A DNA stretch of 14,834 bases from CAZJPS01 sp964548055 (GTDB lineage Bacteria; Patescibacteriota; Gracilibacteria; Peribacterales; Peribacteraceae), in NCBI GenBank assembly GCA_964548055.1, contig CAZJPS010000026.1, positions 1-14,834 of the forward strand, given 5' to 3'. Numbering within the stretch: the first letter of the stretch is position 1; each line of letters begins with the position of its first letter. Positions 1 through 7,026 of the stretch are shown piece after piece. The position numbers and the translations under genes are program-made. The notes beneath the pieces are model-generated. The model was given only the letters and a program-made list of their open reading frames with translations, had not been told where the DNA came from and ran no database searches.

Positions 1-1061
1 CTTGTATCAATGGAGTTCTGTGCACCTGTAGCCTGTCGGATTTTTTCTTGAGCTTGTTTCTGCGCCAATTCAGTTTTTTGCTTCTGTTCACGTTGCTTTG
101 CAAGCTGCTCTTCTGCAATCTTTTTGAACTGTTGTTCTCTGGCTACCTGCTGGAAGAGTGGTAGGTTTCCGGAATTGGCTGCCGTGTTCCTATCAAGACC
201 CAAAAGGCCTAAAATGTTATTGAGGGTTGGTCTTTGCGCGGCGGGCATGGGAGCAGGAGCCGGTTCCGCAAGAACTGCTTGGCGTATAGCAGGAATGTTC
301 CTGCTGAATGCTGCAGCAATAGGCAATTGCCCGGCAAAACCTGTTGTGAGATAAAAGAATGGAGGTTCATTTTTAGATATGAGTTCTCTATTTGTATCGT
401 ACACATACTTTGCCTTAAAGCTGGTAAGGCTATTGATAGTAGGGCGCTCGGATCTAAACCGTTGCTGCAGGGCTACGTTGTAACGCTGAATTGTTTCTTG
501 TAAGAGGCGGAGATGTTCGGGAGGTAAAATTCCAATGCCTGATTCAGAATCTGTTTCAAGGCCAAGATTTACTTCCCAGGGTGCTCCACTATTTAGTGTT
601 AGTTGACCATTGGTGATTTGAGTAACTTCTGCACTATGTGTACGGACAAAGTTTTGCTTAAATGCATACACTTCTTTCTGAAAACTTTCGTCCTGCTCTA
701 GGCGCATGCGGATGAGAGCAAGCATTGTTTGTACGGGGTTACGAAGCACGGCATTTTTATAATTTGTTCCAATTTTTGCATTCAGCCATTGTTCCATTTC
801 TCTATTCTGGCTGAAGTGCGTTGCAATTTCTGTGCTGTACGTCTGCAGCACTCCAGCGATGGGTTTTTGGTATATTTCCATTCTTTGCTGCAGGACTTGT
901 GATTGATTGCGCAGAGTCTGCAATTGTTTTTGCGCCTGTTCCATTCCCGTGTTGTTCTGTTCATTCTGCAGTTCTGCTGCTGCTTTTTGCTGTGGCTCCT
1001 CTGCAATATCCCAAATCAGACGATGTTCTCGTGCCGACAGAGAAGGGAAAAACTTGCGCAT
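1..1061 (-). CDS. Gln-rich helical hypothetical protein (N-terminal 353 residues; continues past the left edge)
   Basis: I do not recognise this protein. The reverse strand is open from an ATG at 1061 to base 1 with no stop, so about 353 residues are visible and the C-terminus is outside the window. It starts MRKFFPSLSAREHRLIWDIA and has no signal peptide or membrane segment. Residues about 20-75 are rich in Gln, Glu and Ala and look helical. A mixed region follows, then an Ala-Pro linker (AEPAPAPMPAAQRP, about residues 275-288), then a strongly coiled-coil-like tail of Gln, Lys and Glu. The ATG lies only 8 bases after the stop of the 101-residue gene upstream, and an in-frame stop just before it fixes the start region, so the two are probably co-transcribed. 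There is no Shine-Dalgarno site; the start is preceded by ATTTCT. A structural or scaffolding role is possible, but no function can be assigned. Confidence 0.8.
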   Translation of the reverse strand, partial: MRKFFPSLSAREHRLIWDIAEEPQQKAAAELQNEQNNTGMEQAQKQLQTLRNQSQVLQQRMEIYQKPIAGVLQTYSTEIATHFSQNREMEQWLNAKIGTNYKNAVLRNPVQTMLALIRMRLEQDESFQKEVYAFKQNFVRTHSAEVTQITNGQLTLNSGAPWEVNLGLETDSESGIGILPPEHLRLLQETIQRYNVALQQRFRSERPTINSLTSFKAKYVYDTNRELISKNEPPFFYLTTGFAGQLPIAAAFSRNIPAIRQAVLAEPAPAPMPAAQRPTLNNILGLLGLDRNTAANSGNLPLFQQVAREQQFKKIAEEQLAKQREQKQKTELAQKQAQEKIRQATGAQNSIDT

Positions 1062-1069
1062 AGAAATAA

Positions 1070-1375
1070 TTAGAAGTTACTAATGCGAGAATCAATATCA
1101 TGAAGCTCTTTTTTTTCAGACGATGTGCTCATTCCCTGCAAAAACCCGGACACATTTTTTTGGAATGCGCGTACTTCTTCCTGGGCAGCCTCCAGATACT
1201 CATTCAGAAACTGTGTGAATTCGGGTTTAAGTTCTTTAGAAAGAACGGATGCATTCTTGGCACTCAAAAATGCAGCCAGCAATTCTTCTGCTGTTGGGAT
1301 AACAGGGGGAGTAGGCAACGTAATGCCAAAGGGACTCATTAATTCCAAAGGATTAAACAGGGCTGTTTGTGGCAT
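1070..1375 (-). CDS. Hypothetical 101-residue helical protein
   Basis: This is a small protein of unknown function, starting MPQTALFNPLELMSPFGITL. The first 27 residues are Pro-rich and hydrophobic but lack the positive charge of a signal peptide. Residues about 28-90 form a likely pair of amphipathic helices rich in Glu, Lys and Ala (for example EFTQFLNEYLEAAQEEVRAF). It lies between gatA (71 bases upstream) and the Gln-rich protein (8 bases downstream). It has its own candidate -10 (TATAAT at 1403-1398), so it may head a two-gene operon rather than belong to the gat operon. No Shine-Dalgarno site is seen; the ATG follows ATATCT. That it is a real gene is supported by the tight spacing to the next gene and its coherent helical composition. 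Function unknown. Confidence 0.7.
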   Translation of the reverse strand: MPQTALFNPLELMSPFGITLPTPPVIPTAEELLAAFLSAKNASVLSKELKPEFTQFLNEYLEAAQEEVRAFQKNVSGFLQGMSTSSEKKELHDIDSRISNF

Positions 1376-1397
1376 AGATATGTGTGTTATTGCTTCT

Positions 1398-1426
1398 ATT
1401 ATACCTTACAACGGTCTTTTTAAGAA
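1398..1426 (-). promoter_or_regulatory. Candidate sigma70-type promoter for the 101-residue protein operon
   Basis: On the minus strand a perfect TATAAT (1403-1398) lies 17 bases after TTCTTA (1426-1421), which matches the -35 consensus at only three of six positions. Transcription would start near 1391 and give a leader of about 16 bases before the ATG at 1375. The -10 is strong and the -35 weak. Confidence 0.35.
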
Positions 1427-1446
1427 GATAGATTTATGGTCTTCTT

Positions 1447-2904
1447 TTAGTATAAAACGGGCTTTTGCAGGTGCCACTCTGTCGCCTGCTCGTATGCGTA
1501 CGCTGCATGCATAATCCTGCCTTCGTGCCACTGCGGACCCATTATTTGCAGTCCCATGGGAAGTTTCTCTTTGGAAAATCCGCAGGGAACGCTTAAAGCC
1601 GGAATGCCCGCCATCACGGCGCCATCCATAAAGGCATCTTCCAAATACATTGCAACTGGATCGTCAGCGTGTGCACCAACTGTGAATGCAGGAGTGGGCG
1701 ACACTGGTGCGATGATGATATCTACTTCTTTGTAAGCTTTTTCAAAATCCTGGCCGATGAGCGTGCGCACTTTTTGTGCTTGGCGGTAGTAGGCATCGTA
1801 GTAACCGGCGGAGAGCGCGTACGTTCCTATCATGATGCGGCGTTTTACTTCGGGGCCAAAGCCGGTACTGCGTACGTGTTCGTAGTAATCCAAAAGTGAT
1901 TCGGGATTTTTGACGGTATGTCCGTAGCGGATACCATCGTAGCGAGCCATATTGGAGCTTACTTCGCAGGGGCAGAGGATGTAATACGTGGCCAGCGCAT
2001 ATTTGGTGTGTGGAAGCGAAATTTCGTGGATCGTAGCGCCGAGTTTCTCCATCACTTTTGCGGCGTCTCTTACAGACGCTTCTACTTCTGCATTCATGCC
2101 ATCAATAAAATATTCTTTGGGAAGTCCGATCTTCATCCCTTTCAGATCTTTTTTCAGAAGTGATCTGTAATCAGGTACCGGTACATCGGATGTGGTGGTA
2201 TCCAGCGGATCTTTGCCGGCAATCGCTTGCAGTACAATCGCCATGTCTTCCACAGTCTTACAAATAGGTCCTATAGTATCGAGTGAACTTGCCATGCTCA
2301 TCACTCCAAAACGGCTGGTGCGGCCATACGTGGGGCGAATGCCGGTGACTCCGCAAAAACCTGCAGGCTGACGAATTGAGCCTCCTGTATCCGTTGCAAG
2401 CCCGAAGAATGCTTCATCCGCAGCAGTGCCAGCGGCAGACCCACCAGAAGATCCTCCAGCAACGCGTGTGGTATCCCAGGGATTCCGGCTCACTCCATAA
2501 CAGCTCGTTTCCGTACTCGCACCCATCGTGAATTCATCGGTGTTACTTTTAGCGATGCTTATTGCTCCTACAGCCTTCAATCTTTTTGTCGTTGTGGAAT
2601 CGAAGGGGGGGATGTAGTTCTTTTCTCGTAACATATTCGAGCAGGCGGTTGTTGGAACTCCTTCCTCGCAGTACACATCTTTCGCCAAATATGGGATCCC
2701 TGTGAGCAGATGTGTAAACTCTCCTTTACTATCCACATTTTTTGCTTCTACAAGGGCTCTTTCAAAATTTTTATACACGATTGCATTGATTTTTTGGTCC
2801 ACTTTTTCAATGCGATCGATGTGCGCCTGTGTCAGCTCTACTGCACTGATTTCTTTCGATTTCAGTTTTTCGTGGGCCTGTGTAATTGTGAGAGAGGTGA
2901 GCAT
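1447..2904 (-). CDS. gatA: Asp-tRNA(Asn)/Glu-tRNA(Gln) amidotransferase subunit A
   Basis: GatA is the glutaminase subunit of the GatCAB complex. It releases ammonia from Gln (or Asn), which GatB uses to convert misacylated Glu-tRNA(Gln) or Asp-tRNA(Asn) to the cognate amide. The 485-residue length is normal. The amidase signature is intact: Lys75 in TGIPYLAKDV, cis-Ser Ser152 in GGSSGGSAAG, and nucleophile Ser176 in DTGGSIRQPAGF, with the Ser152/Ser176 spacing the same as in characterised GatA. The family motifs SSNMARYDGIRYG and the tyrosine-rich stretch before QKVRTLIGQDF are also present. gatC lies 51 bases upstream on the same strand, so the two probably share a transcript; gatB is not in the window. 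The ATG at 2904 has no Shine-Dalgarno site and follows an 8-base tandem repeat. Presence of Gat implies that the cell probably lacks GlnRS and/or AsnRS. Confidence 0.97.
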   Translation of the reverse strand: MLTSLTITQAHEKLKSKEISAVELTQAHIDRIEKVDQKINAIVYKNFERALVEAKNVDSKGEFTHLLTGIPYLAKDVYCEEGVPTTACSNMLREKNYIPPFDSTTTKRLKAVGAISIAKSNTDEFTMGASTETSCYGVSRNPWDTTRVAGGSSGGSAAGTAADEAFFGLATDTGGSIRQPAGFCGVTGIRPTYGRTSRFGVMSMASSLDTIGPICKTVEDMAIVLQAIAGKDPLDTTTSDVPVPDYRSLLKKDLKGMKIGLPKEYFIDGMNAEVEASVRDAAKVMEKLGATIHEISLPHTKYALATYYILCPCEVSSNMARYDGIRYGHTVKNPESLLDYYEHVRSTGFGPEVKRRIMIGTYALSAGYYDAYYRQAQKVRTLIGQDFEKAYKEVDIIIAPVSPTPAFTVGAHADDPVAMYLEDAFMDGAVMAGIPALSVPCGFSKEKLPMGLQIMGPQWHEGRIMHAAYAYEQATEWHLQKPVLY

Positions 2905-2908
2905 AAGG

Positions 2909-2940
2909 TTTATTCGTTGATTCGTTTACTCGTTTATTCG
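2909..2940. repeat. Four tandem copies of an 8-base unit between gatC and gatA
   Basis: Four units in perfect register fill most of the 51-base spacer: TTTATTCG, TTGATTCG, TTTACTCG, TTTATTCG. The last base is only 15 bases before the gatC stop, and the first unit begins 5 bases from the gatA start codon. The repeat therefore forms most of the untranslated link between the two cistrons. No inverted copy is present. Confidence 0.85.
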
Positions 2941-2955
2941 AAAATGTCAGGACGG

Positions 2956-3252
2956 TTACCCATGTGCAGACGGTGAGACGATTTGGTGATCGGAAATAGG
3001 AAGGGGACTTGCAGCTAAAAGTGCTTCGGGCGATGTCGATTGAGTACGAATCACGTCCTCTCTCAAGGAATTTGTCTGACCGGTTACTTGCGCTGTTGGT
3101 TCTACCTTCGAGGTATCCACTTCCTGCAGCATATCCACATATTGCAGAATGCTTGTGAGCTGCGGTGCAAATTTCTCCACTTCGTCGTCTGTTAGGCGCA
3201 GCCGTGCCAGTTTTGCGATGTGCCGTACTTGGTCTTTTGTAAGAGTGGTCAT
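2956..3252 (-). CDS. gatC: Asp-tRNA(Asn)/Glu-tRNA(Gln) amidotransferase subunit C
   Basis: GatC is the small subunit that wraps around GatA and tethers it to GatB in the transamidosome. From the ATG at 3252 the protein is 98 residues, the usual GatC length. It carries the family's N-terminal helix (DQVRHIAKLARLRLTDDEVEKF), the middle helix (LTSILQYVDMLQEVDTSKVEPTAQV) and the C-terminal LREDV segment that contacts the amidase. The frame is open upstream to 3390, but the extra 46 residues are Cys/Pro/Phe-rich, have no family counterpart and are encoded by the repeat element at 3304-3372, so I reject that longer form. The ATG follows CTACTCTCTAGGCAAT, with at best a weak AGG. It is first in the minus-strand gat operon and divergent from rnpA. 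Confidence 0.93.
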   Translation of the reverse strand: MTTLTKDQVRHIAKLARLRLTDDEVEKFAPQLTSILQYVDMLQEVDTSKVEPTAQVTGQTNSLREDVIRTQSTSPEALLAASPLPISDHQIVSPSAHG

Positions 3253-3303
3253 ATTGCCTAGAGAGTAGTGGATTTTGCCTTGGATTGGAATGAAAGCAAA
3301 TAG

Positions 3304-3372
3304 AAGGGGACAAAGGTGAAAAAGGGGACAAAAGGGACAAAGGTCCTTTTTTAAAAACCTTTGTCCCCTTTC
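3304..3372. repeat. Private repeat family with an inverted copy between divergent gatC and rnpA
   Basis: Three direct copies of a word close to AAGGGGACAAAGG lie at 3304-3317, about 3321-3332 and 3331-3345. One inverted copy, ACCTTTGTCCCCTT, lies at 3358-3371. The first and inverted copies are perfect 14-base complements, and the third and inverted copies pair with a single bulged C around a short AT-rich loop. The element fills the space between the start codons of two divergent genes, so it is not positioned as a terminator. It could form a cruciform, or a hairpin in either 5' leader. Confidence 0.85.
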
Positions 3373-3410
3373 AATTGACCTGAAGCCCAAAAAACGTGAA
3401 TCTTCTCCTC

Positions 3411-3863
3411 ATGCAGCTCCTCCGCCTCCGTGGTCGAAAGATTTGTGACTATGTTCTTCGCAAAGGCAAGGTATGGAAAGGGAAGCATATGATGATCCGC
3501 TGGCTCCCTGGCCCCCCTCGTCACCCCGCAGTTAAGCCGGATGTTTCAGGGTTGTATGTGGGAACATTGATATCAGCCAAGCTCGATAAATCGGCAGTGA
3601 ATCGAAATCGAATGAGAAGGAGATGCCGGGAAGCTGTACGTCTAGTGTTAAAAGATATGCAAAATAAAAGCTCGAAGGTCAGCTCTGCTGACCTGAAGAG
3701 CAACCTTGAGGGAGGGGAGCCCCTGAGGGGAACCGCAGGTTCCACTCAGGACAGATTTCAGTTGTTGATTTCCCCTCGTTCCTCTAGTCTGAAAGCCCCG
3801 TTCGATACGCTGATTTCAGACGTGCGAGCGTTCCTCTCCTCTGTTTCTCATGGCAGACGCTAA
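3411..3863 (+). CDS. rnpA: Ribonuclease P protein component
   Basis: RnpA is the protein cofactor of RNase P, which removes 5' leaders from pre-tRNAs. From the ATG at 3411 the protein has 150 residues, longer than the usual 110-120. It begins MQLLRLRGRKICDYVLRKGK, matching the family's N-terminal RLR...F..V...G pattern. The diagnostic RNR helix is KSAVNRNRMRRRCREAVR (about residues 61-77). The C-terminal strand-helix DRFQLLISPRSS..FDTLISDVRAFL is recognisable. Between them, residues about 86-114 are a Ser/Gly-rich insertion encoded by two DNA hairpins (3676-3750), which explains the extra length. A GTG at 3396 would add five residues. I prefer the ATG because it follows CTTCTCCTC, the same kind of tract seen before yidC and cysS. 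It overlaps yidC by 14 bases. rpmH, usually next to rnpA, is not adjacent. Confidence 0.92.
   Translation: MQLLRLRGRKICDYVLRKGKVWKGKHMMIRWLPGPPRHPAVKPDVSGLYVGTLISAKLDKSAVNRNRMRRRCREAVRLVLKDMQNKSSKVSSADLKSNLEGGEPLRGTAGSTQDRFQLLISPRSSSLKAPFDTLISDVRAFLSSVSHGRR
3676..3750 (+). repeat. Two palindromes forming an in-frame insertion in rnpA
   Basis: The first palindrome is AGGTCAGC (3676-3683), a TCT loop and GCTGACCT (3687-3694), an 8-base perfect stem. The second is CCTGAG (3722-3727), G, GGAACC, loop GCA, GGTTCC, A, CTCAGG (3745-3750): two 6-base stems separated by one G/A mismatch. The block between them carries related words (CCTTGAGGGAGGGGA and CCCTGAGGGGAACC). The insertion stays in frame and encodes a polar linker between the RNR helix and the last strand of RnpA. 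Confidence 0.8.
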
Positions 3864-5151
3864 GCCACGCGGTAGTTTCCTCCAGTTCGCTCTCATCTTT
3901 GGTATTGTGTATTTTGGCAGCCAATTGTTGTTACCTGTTCTGTTCCCAGGACAGTTTGGAAGTAAGCCTCAAACATCAGGCATACATTTGCGAATGACGA
4001 GTGCACATATCACTGTGGGTCATCATCCCATTGCAGTGATTGATAACCGCACAACTCAGCTAGTTACCCTACCCTCTCGCTGCCCTTCTCCTTCGTTGGA
4101 TGTTTTCAGCGTAGAAAATTCGGGAACCTCTCAAGAAATTGTGAAGCCCATTGAGCTTTCTGGTAGCGTAAAAGATTGCCGTCCCCTTGCAGAAATTGCA
4201 CCAAATGCGTCTGTCACTATCGATCTTCAACCATGGAAATATGCACTATTTGGAAACGAAGGGACCTACGAACTTCGTGTGCCTGCATCGGTTGTGAGTA
4301 CGACAGGAACAGGTTCTTCTATGTCCGGAGCAACACTATCAGCACCCCGCCAGGATGTTCTTGTTGCTCGTTTTACCATTGGGCAGCCAGGCGCATTTAC
4401 AAAAATTTTTCGCACGTTTATTACTGCACCGTTTCTCAATGCACTTATTCTTATAGCGGGATTTTTACCCGGTCATAATTTGGGATGGGCTATTGTAATC
4501 CTCACTCTTCTCGTCAAATTAATTCTGTTTCTTCCAACACAGCATGCCATGGAAGGGCAGAAAAAAATGCAATTACTGCAGCCAAAATTGGATGCTCTTA
4601 AAAAGAAGTATCCCAACGATGCTGCAAAAGTGCAGCAAGAAACAATGAAACTGTGGGCGGAATATAAAATTAATCCGTTGCAAAGCTGTTTGCCAACTCT
4701 TATTCAGTTCCCAGTGCTCATCGGTCTCTTTTATACCATTCGTGATGGATCGCATTTGGAATATTCGCGCCATCTTATCTATTCCTTTTATCAGCACCTG
4801 GATTGGAGTTTTGGAACACATTTCTTCGGTCTCGATTTACTGAAGCCAAATATTTGGGTAATGCCCGTTCTACTTGTTGTGCTTCAGCATCTTCAAATGC
4901 GTCTCGCGTTTGCTTTGCAAAATCGCAAGAAGGCCAAGGCAGATGTGATTGATGTGGGAGCGGATGGAAAGCCCGTTGAGCCTGCATCTTCTATGCAGAT
5001 GCAGCAACAAATTATGTTGTATGGGCTTCCTCTCATGATTGGTTTCTTTGCTCTTCGTTCTCCCGCCGCAGTTGCTGTGTACTGGGGAGTTTCTACCCTC
5101 TTTGGAATTGGGCAGCAGATGATTGTGAATCGGGAACATCTACGAGTGTAG
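3850..5151 (+). CDS. yidC: YidC/Oxa1 family membrane protein insertase
   Basis: YidC inserts and folds membrane proteins, alone or with SecYEG. The 433-residue protein has an N-terminal membrane helix (about 10-33), then an extracytoplasmic beta-rich domain of about 150 residues (35-185), then the conserved insertase core. The core has TM2 (about 211-228), the charged cytoplasmic helical hairpin containing LLQPKLDALKKKYPND and the family motif YKINPLQSCLPTLIQFPVLIGL leading into TM3 (about 281-297), and further helices near 335-352, 387-403 and 405-422. The first domain is much smaller than E. coli P1 (roughly 300 residues), yet the protein lacks the lipobox typical of Firmicutes homologues. 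Lys223 (LTLLVKLILFLPT) occupies the position of the groove arginine (E. coli Arg366), keeping the positive charge. The start overlaps the rnpA end by 14 bases, implying translational coupling. The ATG follows CTCCTCTGTTTCTC, with no Shine-Dalgarno site. Confidence 0.96.
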   Translation: MADAKPRGSFLQFALIFGIVYFGSQLLLPVLFPGQFGSKPQTSGIHLRMTSAHITVGHHPIAVIDNRTTQLVTLPSRCPSPSLDVFSVENSGTSQEIVKPIELSGSVKDCRPLAEIAPNASVTIDLQPWKYALFGNEGTYELRVPASVVSTTGTGSSMSGATLSAPRQDVLVARFTIGQPGAFTKIFRTFITAPFLNALILIAGFLPGHNLGWAIVILTLLVKLILFLPTQHAMEGQKKMQLLQPKLDALKKKYPNDAAKVQQETMKLWAEYKINPLQSCLPTLIQFPVLIGLFYTIRDGSHLEYSRHLIYSFYQHLDWSFGTHFFGLDLLKPNIWVMPVLLVVLQHLQMRLAFALQNRKKAKADVIDVGADGKPVEPASSMQMQQQIMLYGLPLMIGFFALRSPAAVAVYWGVSTLFGIGQQMIVNREHLRV

Positions 5152-5175
5152 AGAGAGTTTTCATTTCTCTAATAC

Positions 5176-5316
5176 TTGAGTAAATCCCAAGGACCAAATC
5201 CCAATAACCAACAGATGATTTTGTTTTTTCAGTTTTGTCTTACGTTGTTCTTGTACGACAAAGATCTAAAAATCAGAATGACTTCCACTGTTGGGATCTA
5301 CTCAATTCTTGGGATA
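5176..5316. repeat. Nested inverted repeat between convergent yidC and fbaB
   Basis: TTGAGTAAATCCCAA (5176-5190) is complementary to TTGGGATCTACTCAA (5291-5305) with one mismatch. A second AATCCCAA (5197-5204) and a second TTGGGAT (5309-5315) repeat the same word on each side. Inside lie TGATTTT/AAAATCA and TTTTGTC/GACAAA pairs, so the whole 175-base spacer can fold into one nested structure. There is no clear U-tract, so it is not a textbook intrinsic terminator, although one would be expected between convergent genes. I see no gene in this spacer. Confidence 0.7.
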
Positions 5317-5326
5317 TGAAATGTGC

Positions 5327-6394
5327 TCAAGCAATAGTGATCTCCTTGGCGAGATACACATCCTGAATCGCATGCAAGATCTCCACTCCTTCGTCCATCG
5401 ATTTCTGGAATGCTTTGCGACCAGAGATGAGTCCTGCTCCTCCTGCGCGCTTGTTGATGACAGCCGTCATCACCGCTTGCTGCAGATCGTTCTCGCCAGA
5501 AGCACCGCCGCTATTAATGAGCCCGATGCGTCCCATGTAGCAGTTGGCTACTTGGTAGCGTGTGAGATCGATGGGATGCTCACTGGAAAGTTCGCTGTAC
5601 ATGCGCTTATCTAGTTTTCCGTAGCTGCTGTCTCCTGTGTTGAGTGCTGTAAATCCGCCGTTATTCTCTGGAAGCTTCTGTTTAATGATATCGGCTTCGA
5701 TTGTTACACCTAAGTGGTTGGCTTGCCCCGTAAGATCTGCAGCCAGGTGATAGTCTTTGTCTTTTTTAAAACTGGAACTGCGGAGATAGCACCATAGAAC
5801 AGTAAACATTCCCAATTTGTGCGCTTCTTCGAATGCCTTACTCACTTCTACAATTTGGCGTCCTGATTCTGGGGATCCAAAGTAAATAGTGGCTCCTACG
5901 CCTACTGCTCCCATGTTTTTGGCCTGCTGAGGGGATCCAAACATGATCTGATCGAACTTATTGGGGTAGGTGAGCAGTTCATTATGGTTCAATTTCACTA
6001 TAAAAGGGATCTTGGCTGCGTATTTCTTACTCACCATGCCAAGAACGCCCAAGGTAGACGCCACCGCATTGCAGCCCCCTTCTATGGCCAATTTCACAAT
6101 GTTCTCTGGATCGAAGTACATCGGGTTTTTGGCAAAGGATGCGCCTGCACTGTGCTCAATCCCCTGATCCACTGGCAAAATGGACAAATATCCCGTTCCC
6201 TTCAGTCTTCCATGGTTATAGAGCGATTTGAGGTTACTCATCACTTTTGTAGATCTATCCGAAGCCGAAAATACCTTCTGAATCGTCTGCATGCTAGGAA
6301 TATGCAGCTTACTTTTATCGATGGTTTTGCTCTGATGCTTGAGGAAATAGTCAGCTTTGGGTCCTAGGAGGGTGCGAATATCAGAGTATTTCAT
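5327..6394 (-). CDS. fbaB: Class I fructose-bisphosphate aldolase (DhnA/FbaB type)
   Basis: This enzyme cleaves fructose-1,6-bisphosphate to DHAP and glyceraldehyde-3-phosphate, or runs in reverse, through a Schiff base and without metal. The 355 residues match the length of E. coli FbaB (about 350). Diagnostic stretches are LPVDQGIEHSAGASFAKNP (about residues 73-91), PFIVKLNHNELLTYP, DYHLAADLTGQANHLGVTIE, ADIIKQKLPENNGG with the probable Schiff-base Lys238, and RYQVANCYMGRIGLINSGGA, ending in RAGGAGLISGRKAFQKSM and DVYLAKEITIA. Both residues near the phosphate site and the C-terminus are intact, so the gene looks functional. It lies 80 bases downstream of the 181-residue hypothetical gene on the same strand and may be co-transcribed with it. 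No Shine-Dalgarno site is seen; the ATG follows CTTTCCCGCACTCCA. Lys238 is assigned by similarity to the family. Confidence 0.96.
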   Translation of the reverse strand: MKYSDIRTLLGPKADYFLKHQSKTIDKSKLHIPSMQTIQKVFSASDRSTKVMSNLKSLYNHGRLKGTGYLSILPVDQGIEHSAGASFAKNPMYFDPENIVKLAIEGGCNAVASTLGVLGMVSKKYAAKIPFIVKLNHNELLTYPNKFDQIMFGSPQQAKNMGAVGVGATIYFGSPESGRQIVEVSKAFEEAHKLGMFTVLWCYLRSSSFKKDKDYHLAADLTGQANHLGVTIEADIIKQKLPENNGGFTALNTGDSSYGKLDKRMYSELSSEHPIDLTRYQVANCYMGRIGLINSGGASGENDLQQAVMTAVINKRAGGAGLISGRKAFQKSMDEGVEILHAIQDVYLAKEITIA

Positions 6395-6474
6395 TGGAGT
6401 GCGGGAAAGTGGCGAAAGGGCAACGCTATCCTACCGCAAATTATTCCTGTTGAAATGTTATTGTTATCCCTTTG

Positions 6475-7020
6475 TTATCTGTATATGTCTTCGTAAAACT
6501 TTTTTCCCTGCAGCAGAAGAATTTTTGCACATTCAAAAACGAAATTTCTGGCATCGGTATCTTTTTCGTAGTATTTCTTCTGCAACTCAGGATTTCCGAT
6601 AGTACAGTATGGAGCATACTGTTTGGAAAACGTATGTTTAGAAAGAAGTAAGCGCATATTCAATTCTTGTTTTGCAGAGTCTATGCTGCTTGAAGGGACA
6701 GATTGAGTTTTAAGTTCTTCAGTTTTTCCTAAAAGCTTTCCTATTTCATCATGGAAATTTGTCGTTCCCCCCTCCAGAAGATTTTTTGTTAATCCTCTGA
6801 ATTCAGCAAAAGAGGCAAGCATTTCTAGGGCATAACCGTATTGAGCAGAAAGCCGCTTTGGAAAATTATTAAAATCGCCATCACGTGTTAGGTTTACGCC
6901 CTCCACTTTCATAGCACGGAAAAATTCGTCATGAGTGTGTACATTTTTAATAATGCGTTCAGCAATTTCATCTGCCTTTTGAGGATCTATAGCATCATTG
7001 GATTTCATTATTTCAGCCAT
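6475..7020 (-). CDS. Hypothetical 181-residue helical protein
   Basis: I do not recognise this protein. It starts MAEIMKSNDAIDPQKADEIA and is charged and largely helical, with no signal peptide, membrane segment or Cys-rich motif. It has two Cys, in YCTIGNPE and FVFECAKILLLQ, both near the C-terminus, and ends FYEDIYR. An alternative ATG at residue 5 (7008) is possible. Its GC content is visibly lower than that of csrA on the other side of the gap. It is divergent from csrA, and its stop is 80 bases before the fbaB start. A candidate promoter (7055-7027) would begin transcription at or very near the first base of the start codon, so the message may be leaderless. The coherent codon-by-codon composition and the placement support a real gene; no function can be proposed. 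Confidence 0.75.
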   Translation of the reverse strand: MAEIMKSNDAIDPQKADEIAERIIKNVHTHDEFFRAMKVEGVNLTRDGDFNNFPKRLSAQYGYALEMLASFAEFRGLTKNLLEGGTTNFHDEIGKLLGKTEELKTQSVPSSSIDSAKQELNMRLLLSKHTFSKQYAPYCTIGNPELQKKYYEKDTDARNFVFECAKILLLQGKKFYEDIYR

Positions 7021-7026
7021 ATGTGT

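Noticed and set aside
782..1006. 74-codon minus-strand frame and overlapping plus-strand frame
   Set aside because: Both overlap the longer minus-strand frame (1-1061), which has coherent composition throughout.
3253..3390. N-terminal extension of GatC by 46 residues
   Set aside because: It is encoded by the palindromic repeat, has no family counterpart, and the ATG at 3252 gives the standard GatC length.
5871..5942. Repeated GGGGATCCAAA word inside fbaB
   Set aside because: Both copies encode conserved FGSP segments of the aldolase; coincidence of coding, not an element.
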